Source: Rossellomorea vietnamensis (GTDB lineage: Bacteria; Bacillota; Bacilli; Bacillales; Bacillaceae_B). From it: 64,000 bases of DNA. Under the pieces are notes generated by a model that was given only the letters and a program-made list of their open reading frames with translations, was not told where the DNA came from and did no database searches. A program made the translations under genes and the position numbers. This document shows positions 8,374 through 16,076 of this stretch, one piece after another; the first letter of the stretch is position 1; each line of letters begins with the position of its first letter. Where the stretch lies: positions 2,046,001-2,110,000 of the forward strand of contig NZ_CP104558.1 of assembly GCF_025398035.1 (NCBI RefSeq). The letters run 5' to 3'.

Positions 8374-8901
8374 TTACACCTCTTCCAATCCATCATACTC
8401 CAACAACTCCCCCGGCTGGTAGAATTTCTCAAACAACACACCGAGGAAATAGGCAAACAATAAACCGAATCCGATATGGATCATGGTGAATTTCATCCCA
8501 AAGGAGGCCAGCTCGTAAATCACGACCGGCAATTTCGATGTCGACCAGACTCCGAGGAAGAAGACGATGTAGCGGACACTTGCTCCTTTTTTCAAAAAGA
8601 GGACGGCCATGGGAAAGGCCACGTACAACGGCCCCGCTGCGATGGTTCCGAGTAACAGGGAAAAAAGGATGCCATAGAATCCCGAGTCTTTCCCCATATA
8701 GCGGATCATCGTTTCCTTTTCCACCCATTTGTCCAATAATCCCACTAACACGAGGACCGGTGGCAGCAGGAACAGCATATCCAGCATGCTGTTCCCCGTC
8801 AGCACTGCAGCCTTCCATCCTGCTGACCTGTTTACACTAGTCAGAACGATTAGGCCGACAAGGAGAATAAGAAAGAATCGATATCTCTTTACCTGTTTCA
8901 T
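8374..8901 (-). CDS. Permease half protein, C-terminal-type partner
   Basis: The 175-residue protein has about five hydrophobic segments with GKDSGFYGILFSLLLGTIAAGPLY in the middle. The partner gene carries a matching VGKESGIMGVVYSTVIGSVSLIP. This internal symmetry is typical of YraQ/ArsP-like permeases split into two chains. ATG 8901 overlaps the upstream stop by four bases (ATGA), giving translational coupling. The transported compound is unknown. Confidence 0.65.
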   Translation of the reverse strand: MKQVKRYRFFLILLVGLIVLTSVNRSAGWKAAVLTGNSMLDMLFLLPPVLVLVGLLDKWVEKETMIRYMGKDSGFYGILFSLLLGTIAAGPLYVAFPMAVLFLKKGASVRYIVFFLGVWSTSKLPVVIYELASFGMKFTMIHIGFGLLFAYFLGVLFEKFYQPGELLEYDGLEEV

Positions 8902-9380
8902 GCCATCACCACCCAAATCAGAACGGCGAATAGAACAGACATGACCACGGCTGCCCCATTACGCGCTATCGCAAAACTACGTCCAAACACCTTTTGTTCC
9001 ATAGGTAACGTGACGATCCCGACGGCCATGAACGATGCCATCAAGGCTGCCACCTGGGGAAGACCCGCCCCGTTTTCCACCAGTGTCGCACCTAGTGGAA
9101 ACACCACAAAGCTTGGGATAAGGGAAACAGAACCAATGACCGTGGAGTAGACGACCCCCATGATGCCCGATTCCTTCCCGACAATGGAAGAAATGAGTTC
9201 AGGTGTGAGGATGGATAATGATAAGCCGACGAACAGCATAATCGCCAGCACATCAGGCATAATATTGCTGAACATTTTCCACGCCTTCAGGATGGCTCCT
9301 TTCGTCTTTTCCCTGTCTTTCCCGAATGAAATTCCGGTTAAGATAAGAGCGGTCCCGTAAAGAATCAGACCGTTAATCAT
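8898..9380 (-). CDS. Permease half protein, N-terminal-type partner
   Basis: The 160-residue membrane protein has about five segments and the motif VGKESG...FVVFPLGATLVENGAG, parallel to the motif in the next gene. It probably forms a heteromeric permease with that protein. Start 9380 (MINGLILYG) has GAAGGGACC upstream and overlaps the end of padR, so padR and both halves form one operon. Confidence 0.65.
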   Translation of the reverse strand: MINGLILYGTALILTGISFGKDREKTKGAILKAWKMFSNIMPDVLAIMLFVGLSLSILTPELISSIVGKESGIMGVVYSTVIGSVSLIPSFVVFPLGATLVENGAGLPQVAALMASFMAVGIVTLPMEQKVFGRSFAIARNGAAVVMSVLFAVLIWVVMA

Positions 9381-9714
9381 GGTTGGGTCCCTTCTTCCAT
9401 TCCTCATATTTACCTAGGAAAAAGAATAAGTTCTTGATCTTGCTTTCAATATCTTCATGAAAGTCCTCCATTGTCCTTTCTCCCGTTTCAGTGATTCGAT
9501 ACATCTTGATCGGCTTCTCCCCTGATGTATTGAAATAAGACTCCACGGAACCTTCCGTCTCCAATTTTTTCAGAGTGCGGTAAATGATCGCACTGTCAAT
9601 GGGGTTGACCGGAATTTCATCCTGACACTTCTGAAGAAGCTGACCACCGTAGCAATCCCCCTCTGTTAAAAACATCAAAAGAAAGGCGCCTGTATGTCTT
9701 CCTGTATGTTTCAT
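9373..9714 (-). CDS. PadR-family transcriptional regulator
   Basis: The 113-residue protein has the PadR winged helix: TEGDCYGGQLLQKC, then NPIDSAIIYRTLKKLETEGSVESYF as recognition helix and wing, and a short C-terminal helix. PadR proteins usually repress a neighbouring transporter operon and their own gene. Here the gene leads the permease operon, and three tandem palindromes lie over its promoter. GAGGTCATC precedes the start. Confidence 0.88.
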   Translation of the reverse strand: MKHTGRHTGAFLLMFLTEGDCYGGQLLQKCQDEIPVNPIDSAIIYRTLKKLETEGSVESYFNTSGEKPIKMYRITETGERTMEDFHEDIESKIKNLFFFLGKYEEWKKGPNHD

Positions 9715-9743
9715 CTATGATGACCTCCTACAATATGATTTAA

Positions 9744-9794
9744 ACTGTTAAAAACAGTATACTGCTAATAACAGTACACTGTCAATAACAGTAT
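9744..9794 (-). promoter_or_regulatory. padR operon promoter covered by three tandem 17-bp operators
   Basis: Three head-to-tail 17-bp units lie at 9744-9760, 9761-9777 and 9778-9794. Each has the form ACTGNNAAWAACAGTAY, and the first contains the perfect palindrome ACTGTT-AAA-AACAGT. On the minus strand, -35 TTGACA (9780-9785) and -10 TATACT (9756-9761) with an 18-bp spacer lie inside the array. This is a strong case for autorepression by the PadR protein. Confidence 0.75.
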
Positions 9795-9871
9795 ACAAAA
9801 TGGAAGTAACAACGAGTTCAACATGATACAATAAACAGGAAAGTATCATTTAAAAATCAGGAGGGAATACC

Positions 9872-10360
9872 ATGTTCACATCTAAAAATGATTTCCTACA
9901 AGAATGGAAACAAGAAGCCGCAGTCACCCAAAAGGTAATGGACGCACTGACAGACGAGTCACTGAAACAGGAAGTGGCACCTGACCTATACAGCATTGGA
10001 AGCGTTGCCTGGCACATCACGGGAGCTACATACTACTTCCCGGCTCAAGTCGGCATCACGTTTGAAGTACCGGATCTTCGCAAAGACGCACCGACATCCG
10101 CTGCCGAAATCAGCGAAACGTATAAGCTCGTCAGCAACCGCCTCGTAGAAGCCGTTTCTGAGCAAGTATCAGATGAGAAGATGAACGAAATGGTCAATCT
10201 CTTTGGAATGGAAATGCCGGTTCAAGCCGTCTTCCGCTTATTGATTCAGCATCAGGCTCATCACCGTGGTCAGCTGACCGTTCTCATGCGTCAAGCTGAT
10301 TTGAAAGTGCCTGGCGTGTATGGTCCGAGTAAGGAAGAAATGGAAGCGATGAAGGGATAA
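9872..10360 (+). CDS. DinB-like four-helix protein
   Basis: The 162-residue protein has WHITGATYYFPAQ near residue 50 and QHQAHHRGQLTVLMRQ near 130, the classic three-histidine DinB metal site. YGPSKEEMEAM is a typical C-terminus of this subgroup. It is divergent from padR, so the operator array between them could also affect this gene. AGGAGGG precedes the ATG, and a good terminator follows. Confidence 0.85.
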   Translation: MFTSKNDFLQEWKQEAAVTQKVMDALTDESLKQEVAPDLYSIGSVAWHITGATYYFPAQVGITFEVPDLRKDAPTSAAEISETYKLVSNRLVEAVSEQVSDEKMNEMVNLFGMEMPVQAVFRLLIQHQAHHRGQLTVLMRQADLKVPGVYGPSKEEMEAMKG

Positions 10361-10370
10361 TGAGTGAGTG

Positions 10371-10397
10371 ACAGCCGGCGAGTGCCGGCTGTTTTTT
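10371..10397 (+). terminator. Rho-independent terminator after DinB gene
   Basis: The stem ACAGCCGGC / GCCGGCTGT with a GAGT loop is followed directly by seven T. Confidence 0.9.
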
Positions 10398-10402
10398 TGC
10401 GT

Positions 10403-10471
10403 GTGCACGGGGACGGTTCTTCTGCTCCCATTTTCTCCAAAGAAGAAGCACGAGAACCGTCCCCGTGCTTC
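10403..10471. repeat. Dispersed nested inverted repeat R1, complete copy
   Basis: The left arm at 10403-10428 has GGGGACGGTTCT with a degenerate flank. The right arm at 10445-10471 has AGAACCGTCCCC. It ends 2 bp before the stop of the leftward membrane protein gene. Confidence 0.85.
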
Positions 10472-10473
10472 CC

Positions 10474-11211
10474 TTATGCCAATGCCTCATCCTCCTCCAA
10501 CACCCTTTTCCGTAGGTCCTGGATGAAAGGCTCCGCATCCTCCATATAAATTAACGCCTTCTTCACCACTTTCCTCTGCCCGAAATAGCCTCGCGCCTCA
10601 ATCGGTTCCTTGAAGATGATTTCATACCTCAACTCATCGATCATCCCGAAGACGCGGGTGAACACCCTTGGCAGCATGGCGACATGAAACACATTTTTCT
10701 CATGAATGATGCCCCCGCTTTTTGCATATTGGGTCCTGGCCGATTGAATGGCTGCAACATCATTTATATTAAAACAAAGGGACCTCCGCACGCCGATTTT
10801 CATCTGTACCCCGCTCCCCTTGAACGCAATCGGTGAGTTCCGGACAAGATTATAGTCCCCGAGCATATAAAGAATGCTGTAGACATGCAGTACGACAAGG
10901 ATATCCGCCCGGAGTGGGTCCACGTCTTTTAAATAGTAATGAAACGCGAATGCTTCAATCACCTGTTCATGAAGAAGCGCGATGAACAGCCAGAAATAAT
11001 TGGAGCCTTTGTGATAGGCATAGGTTCCTTCCGTCCGCCTCACTTTCCACTTGAACAGGGCATAGTAGAAGACAATTGCCTCTTTCTTTAGAATCGTGAT
11101 GAAGGGATTCTTCTCCATGTCTCCTCTTCTATATTTTATAAAAAGAATGATGGCACCGATGTCCGCCAGTACAATCAGGATAACGAGTGAGATGATCAGT
11201 TGAGTGTCCAT
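10474..11211 (-). CDS. Membrane protein of unknown function
   Basis: The 245-residue protein has an N-terminal membrane segment (residues 5-25), then further segments at about 70-95 and 100-125. A soluble C-terminal half follows (about 130-245), ending in an acidic helix. I do not recognise the family. The layout, with hydrophobic hairpins and a beta-rich cytosolic domain, resembles conserved Bacillaceae proteins of unknown role. Start 11211 has AGGAGGAAG; the longer frame from 11265 has none. Confidence 0.6.
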   Translation of the reverse strand: MDTQLIISLVILIVLADIGAIILFIKYRRGDMEKNPFITILKKEAIVFYYALFKWKVRRTEGTYAYHKGSNYFWLFIALLHEQVIEAFAFHYYLKDVDPLRADILVVLHVYSILYMLGDYNLVRNSPIAFKGSGVQMKIGVRRSLCFNINDVAAIQSARTQYAKSGGIIHEKNVFHVAMLPRVFTRVFGMIDELRYEIIFKEPIEARGYFGQRKVVKKALIYMEDAEPFIQDLRKRVLEEDEALA

Positions 11212-11411
11212 GGTCTTCCTCCTATATCCAAGGAAATATCGGTTGGGTGGCGAATTTAATACCATATATATCCTTTTTATCTTAAAGGTAAGGTATCCCG
11301 TGTAGGATGTATAGGGTTATTTACCGTATTTTCTTTAATAGACAAGGGATTGTGACAGAATGGTTAATAAATGGAAATTGGGGAGGAATTTTATAAACTT
11401 GTTTTAAACGT

Positions 11412-11453
11412 AAAAGCCAGGTGGACAGTCTATCATGTTCACCTGGCTTTTAT
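11412..11453. terminator. Hairpin terminator before paiB
   Basis: AAAGCCAGGTG (11413-11423) pairs with CACCTGGCTTT (11440-11450). A-rich and T-rich flanks allow termination from either side, mainly for the leftward paiB transcript. Confidence 0.7.
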
Positions 11454-11473
11454 TACGACCTATGCTCTTTTTC

Positions 11474-12082
11474 TTATTTCAAATTCTCCTTCATCCAAGC
11501 AGCAATCTGCTGTTCATCCGTGGTCGGCTTCTGCTCAAGCTCTCGGATCACCCGCCCTTGCCTCTCAGTTGAATGGTTTTGACTTAGCTTCGCCTTTCCT
11601 TCCATCTGATTGATGTTAATCTTGAACCCTTGTACTCCCTTGCTCATACCGGCGATCAGCGCAGGGTCAAGATTCCCCAGGCTGTAGGAACTGTCGGGGG
11701 CTTCGAACGTTGATACCAATTCATGTAGCGATTCGACGAGCTCATGGTCGTCCTCGACAAGCTCGACTTCTCCGTACACATGGACCGATACATAGTTCCA
11801 GGTCGGGACGGTTTGATTCGTCTCGTACCAGGACGGGGAGATATAACAATGAGGACCGTGGAAAACGGCCAGCACCGTTTGCTGTTCGATTTCTTTCCAC
11901 TGGGGATTCGGCCGGGCAAAGTGTCCGTATAAGTGCGTTTTCTCCTTGTTTAACAGGAGCGGTAAGTGCGTCGCAACCGGCTTCCCATCGTGTTGGGAAA
12001 AAAGCGTCGCAAAGCTGTGATCTTGGATGATCTTGTACGCTACCGATTGATCCGTGATCTTAAAGTCTTTTGGGATATACAT
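11474..12082 (-). CDS. paiB: PaiB-type FMN-binding regulator
   Basis: The 202-residue protein has the split-barrel flavin-binding fold of Pai[10 protein letters not shown] at the start, [15 protein letters not shown] near 50 and [26 protein letters not shown] at about 80-105 are family hallmarks. In B. subtilis PaiB acts with the acetyltransferase PaiA in negative control of sporulation and degradative enzymes. No paiA lies nearby, so this may be a stand-alone member. Confidence 0.88.
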   Translation of the reverse strand: MYIPKDFKITDQSVAYKIIQDHSFATLFSQHDGKPVATHLPLLLNKEKTHLYGHFARPNPQWKEIEQQTVLAVFHGPHCYISPSWYETNQTVPTWNYVSVHVYGEVELVEDDHELVESLHELVSTFEAPDSSYSLGNLDPALIAGMSKGVQGFKININQMEGKAKLSQNHSTERQGRVIRELEQKPTTDEQQIAAWMKENLK

Positions 12083-12111
12083 TGTGATCCACCTTTCTTT
12101 TTAAGAAAAAG

Positions 12112-12138
12112 GAAGCAGGAGAACCGTCCCCTTGCTTC
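12112..12138. repeat. Dispersed repeat R1, solitary right arm
   Basis: One arm, opening GAAGCA and closing TGCTTC with the core GAGAACCGTCCCC, ends next to the anti-sigma stop codon (12140). Confidence 0.8.
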
Positions 12139-12139
12139 T

Positions 12140-12823
12140 TTAAAACCCAAATCTCTCTTTTGCCTCTTCACTTGCATCGGGCAGCTGCATCCCTTTTTTC
12201 CAGATCAGTGTTCTGTCATCAGATGTTCCGAAATAGATCGCTTTGATTTTCTGACTCCGGATGTTTTCCTGTTCGGGGATATCGATGAAATCATACCCTT
12301 TTTCCAAAGTAGATAGAGGCTGTGCTTTCTCCTTCACAACCGGACGCTTCGCAGTGATGTAGAAGTCCCCGTTGTCGTCCAGGCTGTATTTTAGGGTATT
12401 GACACTGTAACCATCATCTATGTTCAGGTGATACATAATTTTCCCGTCTCCCGTTTCACCGACATCACTGATTTCCGCCTTGTCTGCCGGCACACTTGAA
12501 ATCTGCCATTGGAATAAGCCGACATAAACGAGAAGCAGGACAGCAATGGTCAAGGCGGAGATGAAGACCCCTTTCATAAATGACTTCTTCCTACCCTGTT
12601 TCCAAGTAGCGGCCATCCTTTTGATGAGGCGGTCATCGGTTGTTGAATCCACTTTCTTTTTTTCCGTGATGAGCAGGTCTGCCTTCATCCGCTTCCATTT
12701 CATTTGACACTGTTCGCAGTGTGAAAGGTGCTCTTCTACGATATTCTTGCTTTCCTCACTGCATACGTCATCTACATAAAGCGGCAATATATCCTCAATG
12801 ATTTCACACGGTACTTCCCGCAT
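12140..12823 (-). CDS. Zinc-finger anti-sigma factor
   Basis: The 227-residue protein starts with an anti-sigma zinc domain: PCEIIEDILPLYVDDVCSEES followed by HLSHCEQC (the H-x3-C-x2-C site) at about residues 33-40. One membrane segment spans about 85-107. The C-terminal part (about 110-227) faces outward and probably senses an envelope signal. It follows the ECF sigma gene without a gap. Start 12823 is spaced 7 bases from AAGGAGG; an ATG two codons earlier would sit almost on it. Confidence 0.85.
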   Translation of the reverse strand: MREVPCEIIEDILPLYVDDVCSEESKNIVEEHLSHCEQCQMKWKRMKADLLITEKKKVDSTTDDRLIKRMAATWKQGRKKSFMKGVFISALTIAVLLLVYVGLFQWQISSVPADKAEISDVGETGDGKIMYHLNIDDGYSVNTLKYSLDDNGDFYITAKRPVVKEKAQPLSTLEKGYDFIDIPEQENIRSQKIKAIYFGTSDDRTLIWKKGMQLPDASEEAKERFGF

Positions 12824-12825
12824 CG

Positions 12826-13305
12826 TCATTCCTCCTTCACAACATCCTGTATTTTTTGTTTTGCCCGGTAAAACGTGACCCTTGCCCAGCTCTCGGTCTT
12901 TCCGAACAGCTCACTGATTTCCCTGAACGAAAGCTCCCCGAAGATCCGCAGGGTGAATACTTCCTTATATGGGTCAGCCATGGAATGAAGGGCTTTATGG
13001 ACAAGGAAGGCGGCTTCTTTGCTTTCCATCAGCTTCTCGAGGATCAAGTCACCGGGTTGGTCCTTCCCCTCTTCCGTGACATACCGCTTTTGCTTGGAGT
13101 AATGGGTGAAGTATGTATTTTTTGCAATCTGGCACAACCATACGTTCATCTTAGAATGGCCTTGAAATGAATTCATGCTCTTCAATGCTTTGAAAAACGT
13201 TTCCTGAGTAATTTCTTCCGCAAGCTTCTCATCACGGCTCAGGGAGAGTATAAATGCGTACACTTCCCGGAAATATTGATCATAAATCTTTTCAAACTCT
13301 TTCAC
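12826..13305 (-). CDS. ECF sigma factor
   Basis: The 159-residue protein has region 2 at about 5-75 (LAEEITQETFFKALKSM, WLCQIAKNTYFTHYSKQKR) and region 4 at about 105-155 (FTLRIFGELSFREISELFGKTESWARVTFYRAK). It starts at GTG with AAGGGAGG upstream. It is paired with the membrane anti-sigma factor in one operon. An AAC-containing -35 element on the minus strand (TGTAAC) lies in the upstream gap and hints at autoregulation, but the -10 is weak. Confidence 0.88.
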   Translation of the reverse strand: MKEFEKIYDQYFREVYAFILSLSRDEKLAEEITQETFFKALKSMNSFQGHSKMNVWLCQIAKNTYFTHYSKQKRYVTEEGKDQPGDLILEKLMESKEAAFLVHKALHSMADPYKEVFTLRIFGELSFREISELFGKTESWARVTFYRAKQKIQDVVKEE

Positions 13306-13418
13306 CCGCCTGCCTCCCTTCCTAAGTAAGACTGTGATGGAGTAATTTTGTTACAAAAAAATTTGGAACTTATATTAGTCAATTTTACTGGACAGATATC
13401 GGAACGGATACAATAAAA

Positions 13419-13448
13419 TATGCCAAGGGGACTGTTCCCTTGGCATAC
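13419..13448 (-). terminator. Terminator after chemoreceptor gene
   Basis: TATGCCAAGGG pairs with CCCTTGGCATA. On the minus strand it is followed by a T-rich run, 25 bp after the chemoreceptor stop. Confidence 0.8.
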
Positions 13449-13473
13449 CATTCATTAGTGGGCTCTCTGAATC

Positions 13474-14808
13474 TCAAAGTTCCCCGTTCACCTTAAACCG
13501 GCTCAAATCCCCACGCAGATCCCGTGACATGCCATTGAGCATGTTGACGTTGGAGGCGATTTCCTGCATGGAAGCGGCTTGCTCTTCTGAAGCAGCACTG
13601 ACTGTCTGGATGCTTCCCGACGTCTGGTCGGCGATGACGGCAATGTTCTCGATCATGGTCAGCATGTTGACGGTGCTTGCGTTCACTTGCTCGATGATGG
13701 CTGAGACTTCATGGGTCTGGCGGGAGACATTCTCGATGTCGCCGGTGATTTCCTTGAAACTGTCCCCCGTCCGGTCGACCATCACGATGCCGCTTTCGAT
13801 GATGGTCCTGCCTTGATTCATCGATTGGACCGCTTTGTTTGTTTCCGATTGGATCTCCTGGATGATGAAGCGGATCTTGTCCCCCGCATTCCCGGATTGC
13901 TCGGCAAGCTTGCGGACTTCCTCTGCCACGACCGCAAATCCCCTGCCGTGTTCACCGGCCCTTGCTGCTTCAATCGTTGCGTTCAATGCAAGGAGATTGG
14001 TTTGATCGGCAATGCTCGTGATCATCTTGACGATTTCGCCGATTTGATCCGATTTGCTATCGAGAGCTTGAAGTAATTCAGATGTCTCGCCAACCGACTG
14101 TCGGATTTCCTGCATGCGTTTAACCGTATCCACTGCTGCCGCATTACCTTTCGCCGCCTTGCCGCTTGCCGACATAGACGTTTTAGCGACGGATTGGATG
14201 GCTGCCGCCGATTGTTCCATTCCTTCTGCGATTTCCTTGGAGGCAATCACAAGTTTCGCAGAGCTTTTTGCCTGCCCCTCGGAACCCGCTGCCACCTCCT
14301 GGATGGTGGATGTGATGGCATCAATGGCTTTGGTATTTTCTTCTGCGATGGAATTTAACTGGGTTGAATAATCACTGACCTTTATCACGGTCTGATTGGA
14401 TTTTTCAAGGAGATCACCAAGGTTCGCAACCATCTTATCAAATGAATGCGACAGTCGGCCGATTTCGTCATTGGAACGGCTATTAACAGCTACCGTCAAA
14501 TCACCCTGGGCAGCCTGCTTGATGGCTCCTTCTACTTTGTTCAATGGATTGATGATAAGAAAACGTACAAATAATGAAATGATCGTTGTGGTTACAAGTA
14601 ATGATATGAGTGTGTTCACATAAACACCGTAACTGCCATCGATATAGTCTTTGATGAGGCCGTTTATGTAAGCGGAGATGGGGGTGCTGATCAGCAAGCT
14701 GATGACGATCGAAGCGATCATCTTGAAATCGATCCGTTCTAATCGCCTCAGTGAAATTACGGAAAAATCTGTCAATTCAGGAGACTTCTTTGCTTTTAGC
14801 GTATTCAT
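13474..14808 (-). CDS. Methyl-accepting chemotaxis protein with minimal extracellular loop
   Basis: The 444-residue receptor has TM1 at about 28-48, a loop of only about 20 residues, and TM2 at about 65-88. A HAMP domain ([23 protein letters not shown], about 82-135) and a signalling domain follow, with the tip motif [43 protein letters not shown] at about 265-310. There is no periplasmic or cytoplasmic sensor domain, so it may sense membrane or energy state. Alternatively it may act through partners. It begins right after a short leader ORF, overlapping it by four bases. Confidence 0.9.
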   Translation of the reverse strand: MNTLKAKKSPELTDFSVISLRRLERIDFKMIASIVISLLISTPISAYINGLIKDYIDGSYGVYVNTLISLLVTTTIISLFVRFLIINPLNKVEGAIKQAAQGDLTVAVNSRSNDEIGRLSHSFDKMVANLGDLLEKSNQTVIKVSDYSTQLNSIAEENTKAIDAITSTIQEVAAGSEGQAKSSAKLVIASKEIAEGMEQSAAAIQSVAKTSMSASGKAAKGNAAAVDTVKRMQEIRQSVGETSELLQALDSKSDQIGEIVKMITSIADQTNLLALNATIEAARAGEHGRGFAVVAEEVRKLAEQSGNAGDKIRFIIQEIQSETNKAVQSMNQGRTIIESGIVMVDRTGDSFKEITGDIENVSRQTHEVSAIIEQVNASTVNMLTMIENIAVIADQTSGSIQTVSAASEEQAASMQEIASNVNMLNGMSRDLRGDLSRFKVNGEL

Positions 14809-14879
14809 TCACATTCCATCCTTTCGACAGTCCAGCCGCCACATTGTATTGTTATTATCTTAAACCCAAAACGACACAT
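14805..14879 (-). CDS. 24-residue leader ORF upstream of chemoreceptor
   Basis: ATG 14879 is preceded by GGGGAGGAAGG, a stronger site than that of the receptor gene. The frame encodes 24 residues with three cysteines ([16 protein letters not shown], then a short tail). Its TGA overlaps the receptor ATG (ATGA), which suggests translational coupling. It may be a true microprotein or a regulatory uORF. Conservation is unknown. Confidence 0.4.
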   Translation of the reverse strand: MCRFGFKIITIQCGGWTVERMECE

Positions 14880-15046
14880 ACCTTCCTCCCCTCAAAATTC
14901 CAATTATTTTTGGTATTACATTTTAACTCTAGCACTTCTGACACGTTTCGACAATTACTTTATTACGCTAAAACGAATAATAAGTAAGACTAAAGATCTA
15001 TTCTTATAATTCCTCAACCATCCATAATCCACCTTTTAAAAAACAA

Positions 15047-15073
15047 CCAAGGGACCTGTCCCCGCGGTCCCCC
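15047..15073. repeat. Dispersed repeat R3, solitary copy
   Basis: AAGGGACCTGTCCCC followed by a GGTCCCCC echo. The core GGGACCTGTCCC is shared with the hairpins near 17.4, 19.4 and 34.8 kb. It lies in the 238-bp gap before the YitT gene; the rest of that gap is AT-rich and shows no other clear element. Confidence 0.65.
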
Positions 15074-15117
15074 ATGTGCTATAGTATCCTAGTATCAATT
15101 GAGAACGGAGTGAGCAC

Positions 15118-15951
15118 ATGAATTCAACAACGAAAGAAATCACACTGATCATCATCGGCTCCTTATTCTTCGCCCTCGGAGTCAATTTGTTTGCGATCCC
15201 GAATGAGCTGGGGGAAGGTGGCGTGACGGGGATTTCCATGACCCTCTACTATGTATTGGATTGGTCTCCTGGTATCACGAACTTTGTCATGAACGGCATC
15301 CTCTTGGCGATCGGATATAAGGTTTTAAATAAACGGGTAACTTGGTACACCATGCTTGCCATCTTCTTTACGTCCCTCTTCATTCAATTGACAGAAGGGA
15401 TGGGAAATTCCGTCGACATCATGCTCGGCACCGTGTTTGCAGGTGTGTTCATCGGGATCGGACTAGGACTTGTCCTGCGTTCAGGTGGGACGACGGGTGG
15501 GTCCACGATCATTGCCCGCATGCTCAACCAGCAATTCGGCTGGGCCGTCAGCACGACGATGTTCGTGTTCGACATCCTTGTGGTGCTGGGTTCCTCGTTT
15601 GTCATCGGAATCGAGAATACGATGTACACAGGGATTTCCATCTATATCAGTACGAAGATCCTTGATTACCTGATCGACGGCTTCGATACACGAAAAGCCG
15701 TTACGATCATTTCCGAGGATACCGACGCCATCGCCGAAAAAGTAAGCGCCGAAATGGACCGAGGCGTCACGGTCATCAACGCTCGTGGCCATTATTCCAA
15801 GTCATCGAAAGACATTCTCTACGTCGTGATCAACAAACAGGAGCTCTTTCTCCTGAAAAAAATGATCCAGCAGATTGATGAGAAAGCATTCGTGGTTGTA
15901 CATGATGTGCGGGATGTGTTTGGGGAAGGGTTTACGTTTCCGAAGACGTAA
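15118..15951 (+). CDS. YitT-family membrane protein (DUF161 + DUF2179)
   Basis: The 277-residue protein has an N-terminal half of five to six membrane segments with the repeated motif GEGGVTGISM and RSGGTTGGSTIIA, typical of DUF161. A cytosolic DUF2179 domain (about 190-275) ends in VVVHDVRDVFGEGF. Transport or signalling roles have been proposed for the family but none is proven. It stands alone, with its own terminator 3' and an R3 repeat 5'. Confidence 0.88.
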   Translation: MNSTTKEITLIIIGSLFFALGVNLFAIPNELGEGGVTGISMTLYYVLDWSPGITNFVMNGILLAIGYKVLNKRVTWYTMLAIFFTSLFIQLTEGMGNSVDIMLGTVFAGVFIGIGLGLVLRSGGTTGGSTIIARMLNQQFGWAVSTTMFVFDILVVLGSSFVIGIENTMYTGISIYISTKILDYLIDGFDTRKAVTIISEDTDAIAEKVSAEMDRGVTVINARGHYSKSSKDILYVVINKQELFLLKKMIQQIDEKAFVVVHDVRDVFGEGFTFPKT

Positions 15952-15956
15952 GAGAA

Positions 15957-16009
15957 GAAGAGGATGTCCAGTGGACGGATTGCCGTCACGAGGGACATCC
16001 TCTTTTTTT
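15957..16009 (+). terminator. Terminator after YitT gene
   Basis: AGAGGATGTCC pairs with GGACATCCTCT across a 23-nt loop, followed by T7. Confidence 0.85.
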
Positions 16010-16076
16010 ATGAAAGATAGTAAAGCTTGCTCCATCACGTTTCATTTCCACACCCATGCTTGTACCAATCATACGT

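Noticed and set aside
7826..10360. Recent duplication of DinB genes
   Set aside because: The three DinB proteins in the first 10.4 kb differ in length and motif context and share little sequence; they are separate family members.
13306..13420. Definite ECF-autoregulated promoter before the sigma gene at 12826-13305
   Set aside because: TGTAAC is present on the minus strand, but the -10 and spacing are too weak for a separate entry.
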